A stretch of 41,078 nt of DNA from Rhodothermus sp. (GTDB taxonomy: Bacteria; Bacteroidota; Rhodothermia; Rhodothermales; Rhodothermaceae). Made by a program: the position numbers and the translations under genes. Numbering within the stretch: the first letter of the stretch is position 1; each line of letters begins with the position of its first letter. Below are positions 15,651-24,485 of the stretch, one piece after another. A model generated the notes under the pieces. The model was not told the origin of the DNA. It made no database searches and saw nothing but the letters and a program-made list of their open reading frames with translations. The stretch covers positions 1 through 41,078 of the forward strand of contig JALSJJ010000229.1 in NCBI GenBank assembly GCA_026989375.1, read 5' to 3'.

Positions 15651-17501
15651 ATGCCGCTTTCCGGACACTTCTGGAAAACGTATGCCGCGTTGGCCTTGCT
15701 GGGGCTGTTGCTACTGGCTATGCCCAACCTGATCTGGTGGCTGAGCGCTTCACCTTTAGAACGTGCCTGGTTGCTTGCCCGCTATCCGTTTCTGCTGGTC
15801 CTGATTGTGCTGGTGCTGGGCGGTATCTATGCCCTCTGGTACCACGTCTACCAGACCCATGTACGTCCCATAGAACAGCTTACGGACGCACTCCATCAGG
15901 TGATGGCTGGCCATCCACTACCGCCTCTGCCCAGTGTCACTACCCAGGCACTTCGCAAACTGCAGGAAGCCATTACGGCCGTGGTATCCCCTCAGCGTCT
16001 TCAGCATACAGCCACCTCGGTTGGTCCCCTGCACCGCGAACGCGACCTGCTGGCTACCCTGCTCGGTGAACTTCCAGAGGCCGTACTGGTATGTCGGACA
16101 TCTGGCCAGATTCTCCTATACAACGAGGCCGCCCGCCGCCTGCTGGAGCCCCCGGACCATCCGGGTGCCATCGGACTGGGACGCTCTATCTTTCACAGTC
16201 TGGATCGTGAGCTGATCATCTTTGCACTGGATGAACTGGCCTACCAGCTACGCCATCAGCAATCCCATCCGGAAGTCCACGTCGCAACCGTCCTGTCTTC
16301 AGGGCAATTTGTTCGTGTACGCATGACGCTGATCCAGGAAGAAAACGATCCCTTGGAAGGATTCATTTTGATCCTGTCCCCCCTGGAACCGACACCCAGC
16401 CCCCTGGAAAACATTCGCAGTGCCGATCTGCTTCAGGCATTGCGGACGCGGCTGGCACAAGACGGGGTTACGCTTCAGCTTGAGCATGCGAGTGGTGCGC
16501 TCTGGATTCAAGCACGCCTGCCAGACGCTTTTGAGGTGCTCTACCGCCTGGCCTATCAGCTACACCAGGCAACGGCCTGCCCTCATCTGCAGGCCCGCAC
16601 TGCCCGGGCAAACGGACGCGTACATCTGTGGCTTCAGCCATGCGACAAACACCCGGCAGCCTCCGAACCGCTGGCTTCGTACATACAGGAAGCCTCCCTC
16701 CAGCGACTCCTTCAAGACCATCAGGCCAGCCTACAGGTAGAAGCAGACACCCTGCATCTGTCGTTCCCGGCTTCACCGCCTCATACAGGGGCCGCCCGAG
16801 CGTTCCTGTCCGGCCCATTTGTTCGTAAACGTCCAATTTACGTAGATCTCACCTTACTTGAAACGTTCGCGACAACCACGCCCCTTGATGACCGCCCGCT
16901 GGACCACCTGATCTATACGGTTTTCGACACAGAAACAACCGGCCTGCATCCCGAACGGGGCGACGAGCTCATCGCAATCGGTGCCGTGCGCATTGTGGGC
17001 GGCCGCATCCGCCCCGAAGAAACCTTTGACCAGTTAATCAACCCACACCGTCCCCTCTCTCTGGATTCGGTACGTGTGCATGGCATCCAACCCATTCTGT
17101 TACAGGATAAGCCGAGCATTGAAGCCGTGCTGCCCCGCTTTCACCGCTTCGCCGAACATACGGTCCTGGTCGGGCACAACGTGGCCTTCGATCTGAAGTT
17201 TATTCGTCAGAAAGAAAAAGCACTGGGCTTACGATTTGAACAGCCCGTGCTCGACACCATGCTACTGGCGGCGGTTGTCGATCCGGAACGCTCGCACTAT
17301 GGACTGGATGAGCTGGCAGCAGCCTTTGGGATTGAGCCTATCGGACGGCATTCGGCCCTGGGAGATGCGCTCATTACGGCGGAACTGTTTCTGCGTCTAT
17401 TGCCGCTGCTGAAGCGGCGTGGGATCTGCACCTTGCGTCAGGCCCGCGAGGCGGCCCAGCAGACCCGTCTGGCCCACATGCATTACGAACGTATCTCCTG
17501 A
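15651..17501 (+). CDS. Membrane-anchored PAS / degenerate kinase / DEDDh exonuclease fusion
   Basis: Two membrane helices (about 10-30 and 44-64) and a HAMP-like stretch (about 66-90) precede a PAS domain (about 128-245, LGELPEAVLVCRTSGQILLY). A middle segment (about 256-375) has the outline of a HATPase domain without its catalytic boxes. The C-terminus (about 420-595) is a complete DnaQ-like 3'-5' exonuclease of DEDDh type: Asp426 and Glu428 in FDTETTG, Asp514 in HNVAFDLKF, His567 and Asp572 in RHSALGDALITAELF. It should degrade single-stranded or RNA ends at the inner face of the membrane; the substrate is unknown. Related exonucleases occur in acetate-permease/CrbS clusters of Gammaproteobacteria. 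It is transcribed divergently from the arsR-crbS operon, 68 bp away. Confidence 0.85.
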   Translation: MPLSGHFWKTYAALALLGLLLLAMPNLIWWLSASPLERAWLLARYPFLLVLIVLVLGGIYALWYHVYQTHVRPIEQLTDALHQVMAGHPLPPLPSVTTQALRKLQEAITAVVSPQRLQHTATSVGPLHRERDLLATLLGELPEAVLVCRTSGQILLYNEAARRLLEPPDHPGAIGLGRSIFHSLDRELIIFALDELAYQLRHQQSHPEVHVATVLSSGQFVRVRMTLIQEENDPLEGFILILSPLEPTPSPLENIRSADLLQALRTRLAQDGVTLQLEHASGALWIQARLPDAFEVLYRLAYQLHQATACPHLQARTARANGRVHLWLQPCDKHPAASEPLASYIQEASLQRLLQDHQASLQVEADTLHLSFPASPPHTGAARAFLSGPFVRKRPIYVDLTLLETFATTTPLDDRPLDHLIYTVFDTETTGLHPERGDELIAIGAVRIVGGRIRPEETFDQLINPHRPLSLDSVRVHGIQPILLQDKPSIEAVLPRFHRFAEHTVLVGHNVAFDLKFIRQKEKALGLRFEQPVLDTMLLAAVVDPERSHYGLDELAAAFGIEPIGRHSALGDALITAELFLRLLPLLKRRGICTLRQAREAAQQTRLAHMHYERIS

Positions 17502-18310
17502 AGCGAAGGGGCTGGTATGCTCCATGGCGTCTGTTCTACCCCTGCCTTTTGATCCTGGCGAATGCGCTGCATCAGTTCGTCTGTGGCGTTCGCGTAGTCC
17601 CGCGCCCCGCGTGTATGGGGATCACGCGTAAACACGGTAGACCCGTCCTCAAATGAACGAGCCAATGCGGCACTGGTGCGAATAACAGTATCCAGTACCC
17701 GGTCACCATAGCGACGACGCAAATAACGCCGATAAAGTTGATGGGCACGCTTACGCGCATCGACCTGCGTGAAAAGAAATAGCGGGGGAAACAACGTGGG
17801 ATTCAACTTTTTGCGTACCAGTTGTATCGTCTGGGCTGTCTGCTCAGCCCCAAGCACTGGTTGATATTCAGGCGTTACCGGCACCAGCACGTGCTGGCTG
17901 GCCACCAGCGCATTCAAGCTGTAGACGGTAATGGCCGCTGCTGTGTCGAAGATAACCACGTCGTAGTCCAGCCCGCTTTGTTCCAGCGCTTCTTTTGCCC
18001 AGAGCACATCTGTAGGACGGTGAAGCTGACGCATGACGCGGGTCATGGCCGTTGACGAAGGCAACAGGTCGAATCCCCCTACCGACTGGCGGCGTACCTC
18101 CCGCAGAGAAACCGACGGGTTGAACAGCGCCAGTACCGAGGCCTCTTCAGGTGGCTCGGGTACGCCCATAACCCGCGTCAGAAAGCCCTGGGGATCCAGA
18201 TCGATCACCAGTACCCGATGACCACTCAGGCCCAGCGCCGCCGCAATGTGGATCGCCGTTGTGGTCTTACCGGTACCTCCTTTGTGATTGCAGACGGTCA
18301 GGACAATCAT
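17483..18310 (-). CDS. Orphan ParA/Soj-family ATPase
   Basis: The 275-residue product is a ParA-type ATPase with the deviant Walker A motif NHKGGTGKTTTAIH near the N-terminus, Walker A' DLDPQGFLTRVMG and the Walker B-like YDVVIFDTAAAI. ParA proteins place DNA or large complexes by ATP-dependent binding to the nucleoid. No parB or parS-like site is next to it, so it may place another cargo, as McdA or MipZ relatives do. The ATG at 18310 has GGAG 10 nt upstream; a GTG at 18325 is an alternative. The last 19 bp overlap tail-to-tail with the exonuclease gene. It is divergent from lnt, only 32 bp away. Confidence 0.9.
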   Translation of the reverse strand: MIVLTVCNHKGGTGKTTTAIHIAAALGLSGHRVLVIDLDPQGFLTRVMGVPEPPEEASVLALFNPSVSLREVRRQSVGGFDLLPSSTAMTRVMRQLHRPTDVLWAKEALEQSGLDYDVVIFDTAAAITVYSLNALVASQHVLVPVTPEYQPVLGAEQTAQTIQLVRKKLNPTLFPPLFLFTQVDARKRAHQLYRRYLRRRYGDRVLDTVIRTSAALARSFEDGSTVFTRDPHTRGARDYANATDELMQRIRQDQKAGVEQTPWSIPAPSLQEIRS

Positions 18311-18342
18311 GCGCAACCACTCCACTAAACGTCGCTCAGGTT

Positions 18343-19848
18343 ATGCAAATTAGGCTGTCAGCACGGTCCTGTCAAATACTGCGCCGTTACTGTTGGGGGC
18401 TCGCCGTCTTCAGCGGCCTTTTGCTGGGTTTGAGCTTTCCGCCGGCATCGCTTCCGGGACTGGTGCTGGGAGCGCTGGTACCTCTTTTTTTTGCCCTGAC
18501 GCATACAAGCACACCGTTGGAGGCCCTGCGGGCAGGCCTGACCACCACGTTGATCTGGGTCGGGATCACGCTTTACTGGACCCTGTACCATGCCATTGCT
18601 GCGGCAGCTTTTGCTTCGGCCGTCGGCCTTTTGTGCCTGGCCCTGCTCATGGCGCTACCGGCGGCCCTGGCAACATCCGTGCGTAGTCGTCGCGGAACCG
18701 CCGCCGCCCTGGTGGCCTTCGTGCTGAGCTGGATGGCCCTCGAAGCGTTTCTCACCTATGGTCCCCTGCCTTTTCCCTGGCTACAGCTCGGCTACGCGAC
18801 CCTTCCCCTGGAGTACCTGCAGGGATTCATCGCCACGCTGGGCACGCCGGGCCTTTCGCTATGGATCCTGGGGAGTAACGCCCTGCTCTACGGCCTGCTT
18901 CGCCGACCTCGCCTGCTACCCTTCTTCGCACTCGTCGGCTGGCTACTCCTCCCACGGATTTTCACCGCTCCAACAGGATCTTCCCTACCTTCGGTGGTGC
19001 CCGTGCTGGTCGTGCAGCACGGCGTGCCGGCTGCCACATGGGACCGGATGCCCGGACCAGCACGTCTGGCCCATCTGCTGCACCTGACCGAATCGGCGTT
19101 GGATACTTCACGCGTACGTCCTCTGGTGGTACTCTGGCCGGAAACAGCCCTATCGGATACCACCACGCTGGCGCCGCTCCGCGCCTGGGTAGCACGCACC
19201 CACCTGCCGCTATTGACCGGAGCCATTGTACCTGCCAATGGACCGCGTCCCTCCCGCTTTGCCTATACAAACAGCGCACTGCTATTGCAGCCAGGCCATC
19301 CTGTGGCCCGTTACGACAAGCAGCGCCTGGTGCCCTTTGCCGAGCAGGTACCCCTTGTTGAGACCTTCCCGGTACTCCAGGTACTGGCCGTTCCATCTGG
19401 CGGCGTATCCGGTTATCAGGCCGGTAAAACGCCCGCACGTTTTCAAATCGGCCCACTTCGTGCCGGGGTGCTTATCTGCTTTGAGAGTTTTTTCGGGAAC
19501 CTGGCTCGCCGCTCGACCGAAGAAGGGGCAAATCTTCTGGTGGTCCTTACACAGAACGGCTGGTGGGGGCGCCGTCCTGTTTACCTGCAGCACATACAGG
19601 CTGCGCGCCTGCGCGCCATGGAAACGGGCCGTGCCATCGTACAGGTAAGTGCCGACGGAATCACTGCCCTGGTGCTTCCTTCAGGACGCATTGCCCGGCA
19701 GTTGCCGCTGCAGCAGGCTATCGCCGACCTGATCATGGTTCCGCTTTATACGCAAACCACCCCGTTTGTACGGGATGGTGACCGCCTGACCCCTGCCATC
19801 CTGTTCTGCCTGTTGCTGCTACTGGGCTGGACTTTCCGAAAAAGATGA
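18343..19848 (+). CDS. lnt: Apolipoprotein N-acyltransferase
   Basis: This is the inner-membrane enzyme that adds the third acyl chain to the N-terminal Cys of lipoproteins. From the ATG at 18343 the protein has 501 residues: about seven N-terminal membrane helices, then a periplasmic nitrilase-type domain. The catalytic triad is visible as Glu267 (VLWPETALSD), Lys326 (RYDKQRLVPFAEQVPL) and Cys379 (GVLICFESFFGN). The frame is open further upstream, but those residues lie in the 5' end of the divergent parA gene and do not resemble Lnt. The stop overlaps the maf start as ATGA (19845-19848). Confidence 0.93.
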   Translation: MQIRLSARSCQILRRYCWGLAVFSGLLLGLSFPPASLPGLVLGALVPLFFALTHTSTPLEALRAGLTTTLIWVGITLYWTLYHAIAAAAFASAVGLLCLALLMALPAALATSVRSRRGTAAALVAFVLSWMALEAFLTYGPLPFPWLQLGYATLPLEYLQGFIATLGTPGLSLWILGSNALLYGLLRRPRLLPFFALVGWLLLPRIFTAPTGSSLPSVVPVLVVQHGVPAATWDRMPGPARLAHLLHLTESALDTSRVRPLVVLWPETALSDTTTLAPLRAWVARTHLPLLTGAIVPANGPRPSRFAYTNSALLLQPGHPVARYDKQRLVPFAEQVPLVETFPVLQVLAVPSGGVSGYQAGKTPARFQIGPLRAGVLICFESFFGNLARRSTEEGANLLVVLTQNGWWGRRPVYLQHIQAARLRAMETGRAIVQVSADGITALVLPSGRIARQLPLQQAIADLIMVPLYTQTTPFVRDGDRLTPAILFCLLLLLGWTFRKR

Positions 19849-20438
19849 AGCTACGCGTTCCGCTGATTCTGGCCTCCCGTTCTCCCCGACGTCGGAAATT
19901 ACTGCAACAGCTCGGGTTGGATTTTGAAGTGCATCCGAGCGACCTCGACGAAAAGGCGACGAACCATCGATTACCGGAGCAGCTGGTCGAGCAACTGGCC
20001 CTGGAGAAAGCTCGCCGGGTAGCTACCCGTTTTCCTGAAGCCCTCACGCTCGGGGCCGACACCATTGTGGTGCTTGAGGGCGAAGTGCTCAACAAACCTG
20101 CCGATGAAGCCGAAGCGCGGGCTATGCTGCGCCGTCTGAGCGGCCGTACCCATACCGTCTATACCGGCGTAGCGCTAATACACCCGGGCAGTCAGCGTGA
20201 AATCGTCGACTACGAAGCTACCCGGGTAACGTTCGCACCGCTGAGCGACGCCGAGATTGATGCCTATGTGGCTACTGGTTCTCCCCTTGATAAAGCCGGA
20301 GCCTATGGCATTCAGGATGACTACGGCGCCGTTTTTATCCGTCGTATTGAGGGCGACTACTACAACGTGGTGGGCCTGCCCCTGCATCGACTCTACTGCA
20401 TGCTCCGTAACTACTTTCCAGATCTGATCGAAGCCTGA
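19845..20438 (+). CDS. maf: Maf-family nucleoside triphosphate pyrophosphatase
   Basis: This 197-residue protein starts LILASRSPRRRKLLQQLG, the nucleotide-binding signature of Maf/YhdE enzymes. It also has LGADTIVVLEGEVLNKPADE (about 66-85), the metal-binding stretch, and DKAGAYGIQDDYGAVFI near the end. These cytoplasmic enzymes hydrolyse dTTP, UTP or modified nucleotides to the monophosphate and pyrophosphate, as house-cleaning or as a brake on septation. Its sequence is closest in pattern to the dTTP/UTP (YhdE) subgroup. It is translationally coupled to lnt by an ATGA overlap and is followed 3 bp later by the amidotransferase gene. Confidence 0.95.
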   Translation: MKLRVPLILASRSPRRRKLLQQLGLDFEVHPSDLDEKATNHRLPEQLVEQLALEKARRVATRFPEALTLGADTIVVLEGEVLNKPADEAEARAMLRRLSGRTHTVYTGVALIHPGSQREIVDYEATRVTFAPLSDAEIDAYVATGSPLDKAGAYGIQDDYGAVFIRRIEGDYYNVVGLPLHRLYCMLRNYFPDLIEA

Positions 20439-20441
20439 CCC

Positions 20442-21167
20442 ATGTCTGCAACCGTCCGGGTGCTCCTGATTCAGGCCCGCCGTCTTCCTGAAATCGAGCG
20501 GCAGGAGCAGCGATGTTTTCTGGAATGTGGCCGCCTGCGCCCGGAGCAACTCCTCTGTGTAAACGTTACGCGCGACCCCTTGCCTACCACGCTGCTCAAT
20601 GAGGTCGATGCCATATTGATCGGGGGCGCCAGCGAATTTTCGGCTGCTGAACAATACCCGTGGACCGACACCCTTCAGGATTTTTTGCAGGAAGCAGCCG
20701 CGCGTAACATTCCAATGTTTGGTTCTTGCTGGGGGCATCAAATGCTGGCCGTTACGTTTGGCGGACAGGTACAGTGCGATCCGGCCCATGCTGAATTCGG
20801 CGCCGGCGAGGTGCATCGGACCGAAGCCGGGGGTCAGGATCCTGTCTTTCAGTATCTACCGCCACGCTTCTTGGTCAACATGGGACACCGTGATCGCGTA
20901 GTCGCGCTACCGCCTGAGGGCATCGAACTGGCCCGTAATGCCCAGCCGTTTCAGGCCTTCCGTTTGAAGGATCGTCCTATCTACGGCACGCAATTCCATA
21001 GCGAACTCAACGCCCAACGCCTTCGCGAACGCCTTATCGCCTACCGTGATCTGTATATCGACGTCTTGGGACCTGAAGGCTTTCACCAAGCGATGCAGGC
21101 TGCCACCACTCCCGAAGCCGACGCGCTGATCTACCACTTCCTGTGCACCTACACCGCCCACCGGTGA
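20442..21167 (+). CDS. Class I glutamine amidotransferase-like protein
   Basis: This 241-residue protein is a single GATase1 domain with the nucleophile Cys96 in MFGSCWGHQMLA, and His186 and Glu188 in YGTQFHSELN, so the triad is complete. The pattern matches the stand-alone GMP-synthase-like amidotransferases of unassigned substrate. It begins 3 bp after maf and is followed 69 bp later by the agmatine-to-putrescine genes. A role in hydrolysing a gamma-glutamyl amine, as PuuD does in polyamine breakdown, is possible from that context only. No synthetase domain or partner gene lies nearby. Confidence 0.85.
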   Translation: MSATVRVLLIQARRLPEIERQEQRCFLECGRLRPEQLLCVNVTRDPLPTTLLNEVDAILIGGASEFSAAEQYPWTDTLQDFLQEAAARNIPMFGSCWGHQMLAVTFGGQVQCDPAHAEFGAGEVHRTEAGGQDPVFQYLPPRFLVNMGHRDRVVALPPEGIELARNAQPFQAFRLKDRPIYGTQFHSELNAQRLRERLIAYRDLYIDVLGPEGFHQAMQAATTPEADALIYHFLCTYTAHR

Positions 21168-21236
21168 AATCTTTGCAACACGAAACCCACAGGGCGATCG
21201 GGCATTGAGCAGCCCGCACAAAGCCAGCAGCCAGCC

Positions 21237-22136
21237 ATGCCGGAGACCATAAAAGTCGGCCTTGTTCAGATGCGCTGCGGAGCGGATCCCGCACAGAACC
21301 TGACGCGGGCTATCGCGGGCATTCGCGAGGCAGCCGCTCAGGGTGCTCGGATTGTCTGCCTGCCCGAGCTGTTTCGCACGCTTTACTTCTGCAAGCATGA
21401 AGATCCGCACCACTTCCAACTGGCCGAGCCCGTGCCGGGCCCGACAACCGAACGACTGGCCGCGCTGGCCGCTGAGCTGCAGGTTGCGATTCTGGCCAGT
21501 CTTTTTGAAAAGCGCACGGATGGTCTTTATCACAATACCCTGGCCGTGCTCGACCCAGAGCGGGGATACCTGGGCAAATATCGCAAGATGCACATTCCAC
21601 ATGATCCCCTGTTTGAAGAAAAGTACTACTTCGCGCCCGGTGACCTGGGCTTTCGCGTGTTCGACACGGCTGGCGTGCGCATCGGTACGCTGATCTGCTG
21701 GGACCAGTGGTTTCCTGAAGCTGCCCGGCTGACGGCCCTGCAGGGGGCTCAGGTGCTCTTTTATCCCACGGCCATTGGCTGGCTACCCGAAGAAGAAGCA
21801 ACTGAAGGAGCGATACAGCACGAAGCCTGGGAGCTGGTTCAACGTGCCCACGCCATCACCAATGGCTGCTATGTCGCCGTCGTCAACCGAACCGGCTTCG
21901 AGCCGGCCCCTCCGGGAGCTTCGTTTCAGGGCATCCGCTTCTGGGGCCAGAGTTTTGTCGCCGCGCCGGATGGCACCGTACTGGCACGCGCCCCGGTTGA
22001 CGAAGAGGCCGTGCTGGTCGTCTCGCTGGACCTGTCGGTGATCGATCGCTTCCGCACCACCTGGCCGTTTTTCAGAGACCGACGTATTGATGCCTATGCC
22101 GAACTTACCCGCCGCTTCCTGGACGACAACCACTGA
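21237..22136 (+). CDS. aguB: N-carbamoylputrescine amidase
   Basis: This 299-residue nitrilase-superfamily enzyme hydrolyses N-carbamoylputrescine to putrescine, CO2 and ammonia, the last step of the arginine/agmatine route. The catalytic triad is Glu44 (VCLPELF), Lys117 (KYRKMHIPHDP) and Cys154 (GTLICWDQWFPEAAR). The stretch PHDPLFEEKYYFAPGDLGF is typical of AguB rather than other nitrilases. The reading frame of agmatine deiminase begins inside its last 50 bp, so both enzymes of the pathway are co-expressed. The ATG at 21237 lacks a strong ribosome site. Confidence 0.95.
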   Translation: MPETIKVGLVQMRCGADPAQNLTRAIAGIREAAAQGARIVCLPELFRTLYFCKHEDPHHFQLAEPVPGPTTERLAALAAELQVAILASLFEKRTDGLYHNTLAVLDPERGYLGKYRKMHIPHDPLFEEKYYFAPGDLGFRVFDTAGVRIGTLICWDQWFPEAARLTALQGAQVLFYPTAIGWLPEEEATEGAIQHEAWELVQRAHAITNGCYVAVVNRTGFEPAPPGASFQGIRFWGQSFVAAPDGTVLARAPVDEEAVLVVSLDLSVIDRFRTTWPFFRDRRIDAYAELTRRFLDDNH

Positions 22137-23169
22137 GCAGACTCCGGCCGCTCAGGGTTTTCGCATGCCACCGGAGTGGGCGCCTCACCAGGCCACCTGG
22201 CTTTCCTGGCCGCATAACCAGGAGACCTGGCCCGACGAACTGGAACAGGTCGAACGCACCATGGCCGAAGTCGTGCGTCTGCTCAGCACCAGCGAAGCAG
22301 TGTATATCAATGTCAACGACGCCGCGCATGAACAGCACGTTCGGCGACTGCTTGACCGCGCAGGCGTAAATGGCCCGGTGCGCTTTTTTCATATCCCCAC
22401 CGACGATGCCTGGATTCGCGACCACGGCGCCATCTTTATCACCCATCCCCGACAACGCTTGCTGGCCGCTACGGTGTGGGGATTCAATAGCTGGGGCGAA
22501 AAGTATCCCCCCTGGGATCGGGATGCACAGGTAGCCCGCCGTATGGCCGCAGCTCTGGGCGTACCGGCCTTTAACGGGGGAATGATCCTTGAGGGGGGGG
22601 CCATCGACACGAACGGCGCCGGCACGTTACTGACCACGGAGCAATGCCTGCTTAATCCCAATCGCAATCCGCATCTAAGTCGAGAAGCCATTGAGCAACG
22701 ACTCCGGGATTTCCTGGGAATCCATCAGGTGCTCTGGCTGGGACGCGGTCTGGAAGGGGATGATACCGACGGACACATTGACGATCTGACTCGCTTCGTG
22801 GCCGAAGATGTGGTGGTAACCGTGGTAGAGCAAGATCCACAGGATCCCAACTACGAAGTGCTTCAGGAAAATCTGGAGCGTCTGCAGGCATTTCGCTTGC
22901 TGGACGGCCGCCCGCTACAGATCGTCGCCCTTCCCATGCCCGCTCCCCTGATGATAGCAGGCGAACGGGTACCGGCCACCTATGCCAACTTTTATATCGC
23001 CAACAGACTGGTCCTGATGCCCGCCTACGGCGATGCCCAGGACGAAACGGCCCGCCAGCTCCTGCAGCGTTGCTTTCCGGATCGGCCTGTAGTACCTGTC
23101 GACTGTCGCGCCATCATTCGCGGCCTGGGCGCTCTGCACTGCCTGACGCAGCAAGTGCCCGCGGTATAA
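22090..23169 (+). CDS. aguA: Agmatine deiminase
   Basis: This enzyme converts agmatine to N-carbamoylputrescine and ammonia. Pattern evidence includes MPPEWAPHQATWLSWPHN near the N-terminus, DDAWIRDHGAIFI, EGGAIDTNGAGTLLTTEQC, the catalytic His in DTDGHIDDLTRFV and the nucleophile Cys351 in GLGALHCLTQQVP close to the C-terminus. The start is uncertain: ATG codons at 22090 and 22096 and a TTG at 22087 lie inside aguB, while ATG 22165 lies just after it and directly precedes the conserved region. I give the 22090 start, which overlaps aguB by 47 bp. It ends abutting the convergent HDOD gene. Confidence 0.93.
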   Translation: MPMPNLPAASWTTTTEQTPAAQGFRMPPEWAPHQATWLSWPHNQETWPDELEQVERTMAEVVRLLSTSEAVYINVNDAAHEQHVRRLLDRAGVNGPVRFFHIPTDDAWIRDHGAIFITHPRQRLLAATVWGFNSWGEKYPPWDRDAQVARRMAAALGVPAFNGGMILEGGAIDTNGAGTLLTTEQCLLNPNRNPHLSREAIEQRLRDFLGIHQVLWLGRGLEGDDTDGHIDDLTRFVAEDVVVTVVEQDPQDPNYEVLQENLERLQAFRLLDGRPLQIVALPMPAPLMIAGERVPATYANFYIANRLVLMPAYGDAQDETARQLLQRCFPDRPVVPVDCRAIIRGLGALHCLTQQVPAV

Positions 23170-24051
23170 TCACCCATCCCTGTCCAGCGGACGCAACGCG
23201 TGAGCCAGTTCCTGCAGCGCCGATTCTTCCAGCTCCAGGTAAGCCAGCACCGAAGCACCGACTGCCTTCCATTCGGCCGCAGGCGGCTGCGCAGCGTAGA
23301 GCCGCAGGACATGCTGGGCGGTCAGCAGCAGGGCCAGTTTATCGACGGTGGGGTCAGGCTCCGCGCGTTGGTAGTAATCAAGCATATCATGATGGCGCAG
23401 AATGGCCTGGCATAAGTCGGCCGGCAGTTTCCAGGAGCGTGCCAGTAGAAAACCGGCCGCTGCGTGGTCGGTGTGCAAACGCTCCTGCTCTACCGCAATA
23501 AACGGGCGTAGCTCGGCTTCCCGCTCGGCCGCTTCGTAGATCTCCGGATAGGCCGGAAACTGCTGCAGCAGCAACGGGATGCCACAATCGCAAAAAAGCC
23601 CCAGCGCATAGGCCTCTTCGGGGAGCACGCGCGGACACCAGCGTGCAATTTGCACCATAACCCGCGCCATCGCCTCGGCCCGGCGCCAGAAACGATCCAT
23701 AAATGCGCCCCGCTTATTGCGAAACGCCTGATGCAACAGCAGCCCGGTAATCAGCGCAGTGATATTCTTCAAGCCCAGCATCCGCACCGCGTGCTTGATG
23801 TCCAATACCGGACGTGCAAGGCCAAAAAGGGGCGAGTTGACCAGCTTGAGCGTGCTGGCAGCCAGGGCCACATCTTCACTGATCAGCTCGGCGATACGGT
23901 CCAGATCAGGATCTGGCTTTCCCTGCTCCTCAAGTACCTCCACCAATAACGTTGGACGAGGCGGAATCAAAACGCCTCGCAACAATTTTTCGGTCTGGGC
24001 GACATCCAGAGCACGCTGTGCACCCAGCGACAACGTCGTCTCCGTAGCCAT
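23170..24051 (-). CDS. HDOD-domain signalling protein
   Basis: The 293-residue protein is mostly one HDOD domain, a non-catalytic relative of HD phosphodiesterases found in bacterial signalling. Typical stretches are VLIPPRPTLLVEVLEEQG, ISEDVALAASTLKLVNSPLF, and DIKHAVRMLGLKNITALITGLLL. Near the end is HTDHAAAGFLLARSWKLPADLCQAILRHHD, which keeps some histidines. No kinase, GGDEF or other output domain is fused to it, so its role is unclear. The ATG at 24051 is preferred; a TTG at 24063 would overlap the end of folB by ATGA-like coupling. It lies after folB and the PfkB kinase on the same strand. Confidence 0.88.
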   Translation of the reverse strand: MATETTLSLGAQRALDVAQTEKLLRGVLIPPRPTLLVEVLEEQGKPDPDLDRIAELISEDVALAASTLKLVNSPLFGLARPVLDIKHAVRMLGLKNITALITGLLLHQAFRNKRGAFMDRFWRRAEAMARVMVQIARWCPRVLPEEAYALGLFCDCGIPLLLQQFPAYPEIYEAAEREAELRPFIAVEQERLHTDHAAAGFLLARSWKLPADLCQAILRHHDMLDYYQRAEPDPTVDKLALLLTAQHVLRLYAAQPPAAEWKAVGASVLAYLELEESALQELAHALRPLDRDG

Positions 24052-24059
24052 GCTGGTCT

Positions 24060-24485
24060 TCAAGGTCTGACCCGGCGATAGCTATAGGTGACCTCAGCCC
24101 GGTCACAGGCTCCCCCTACCGGGGGGTTCGGCTTCCGAACCGTCACTTCGATGGCTTCAACGATCGGAAAAGCTTCCAGTACCTGGTGCGCAATTCGATA
24201 GGCCAATCGCTCAATCAGGTAAAATTTGTTTCCGGTGACCACCTTGCGTACCAGGCGATAAACGCCCTCATAATCCACTGTCTTTTCCAGGGCATCGGAC
24301 TGCGCGGCTTCCTCAATGTTAAGCTCCATCGCCACATCGACTTCATAGCGCCCACCGATGCGGTGCTCCTCCTGGGTAAGCCCATGGTGTGCGTAAAAAA
24401 CAGCGTTGACCAGACGCACAATGCCTCGCGACCGGCCCGGAGCTACAGAAATAGCAGACGAAGCTTGCGCAGATTCAGGATGCAT
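24060..24485 (-). CDS. folB: Dihydroneopterin aldolase
   Basis: FolB cleaves 7,8-dihydroneopterin to 6-hydroxymethyl-dihydropterin and glycolaldehyde in folate synthesis. The family start is seen in LVNAVFYAHHGLTQEEHRIG followed by GRYEVDVAMEL, then a DYEGVYRLVRKVV helix, LIERLAYRIAHQVLEAF with its conserved Glu, and VTVRKPNPPVGG near the end. The first 24 or so residues are extra compared with most FolB proteins and look unstructured, so a later start is possible, but none with a better ribosome site is apparent. The start overlaps the PfkB kinase stop by 11 bp. Confidence 0.92.
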   Translation of the reverse strand: MHPESAQASSAISVAPGRSRGIVRLVNAVFYAHHGLTQEEHRIGGRYEVDVAMELNIEEAAQSDALEKTVDYEGVYRLVRKVVTGNKFYLIERLAYRIAHQVLEAFPIVEAIEVTVRKPNPPVGGACDRAEVTYSYRRVRP

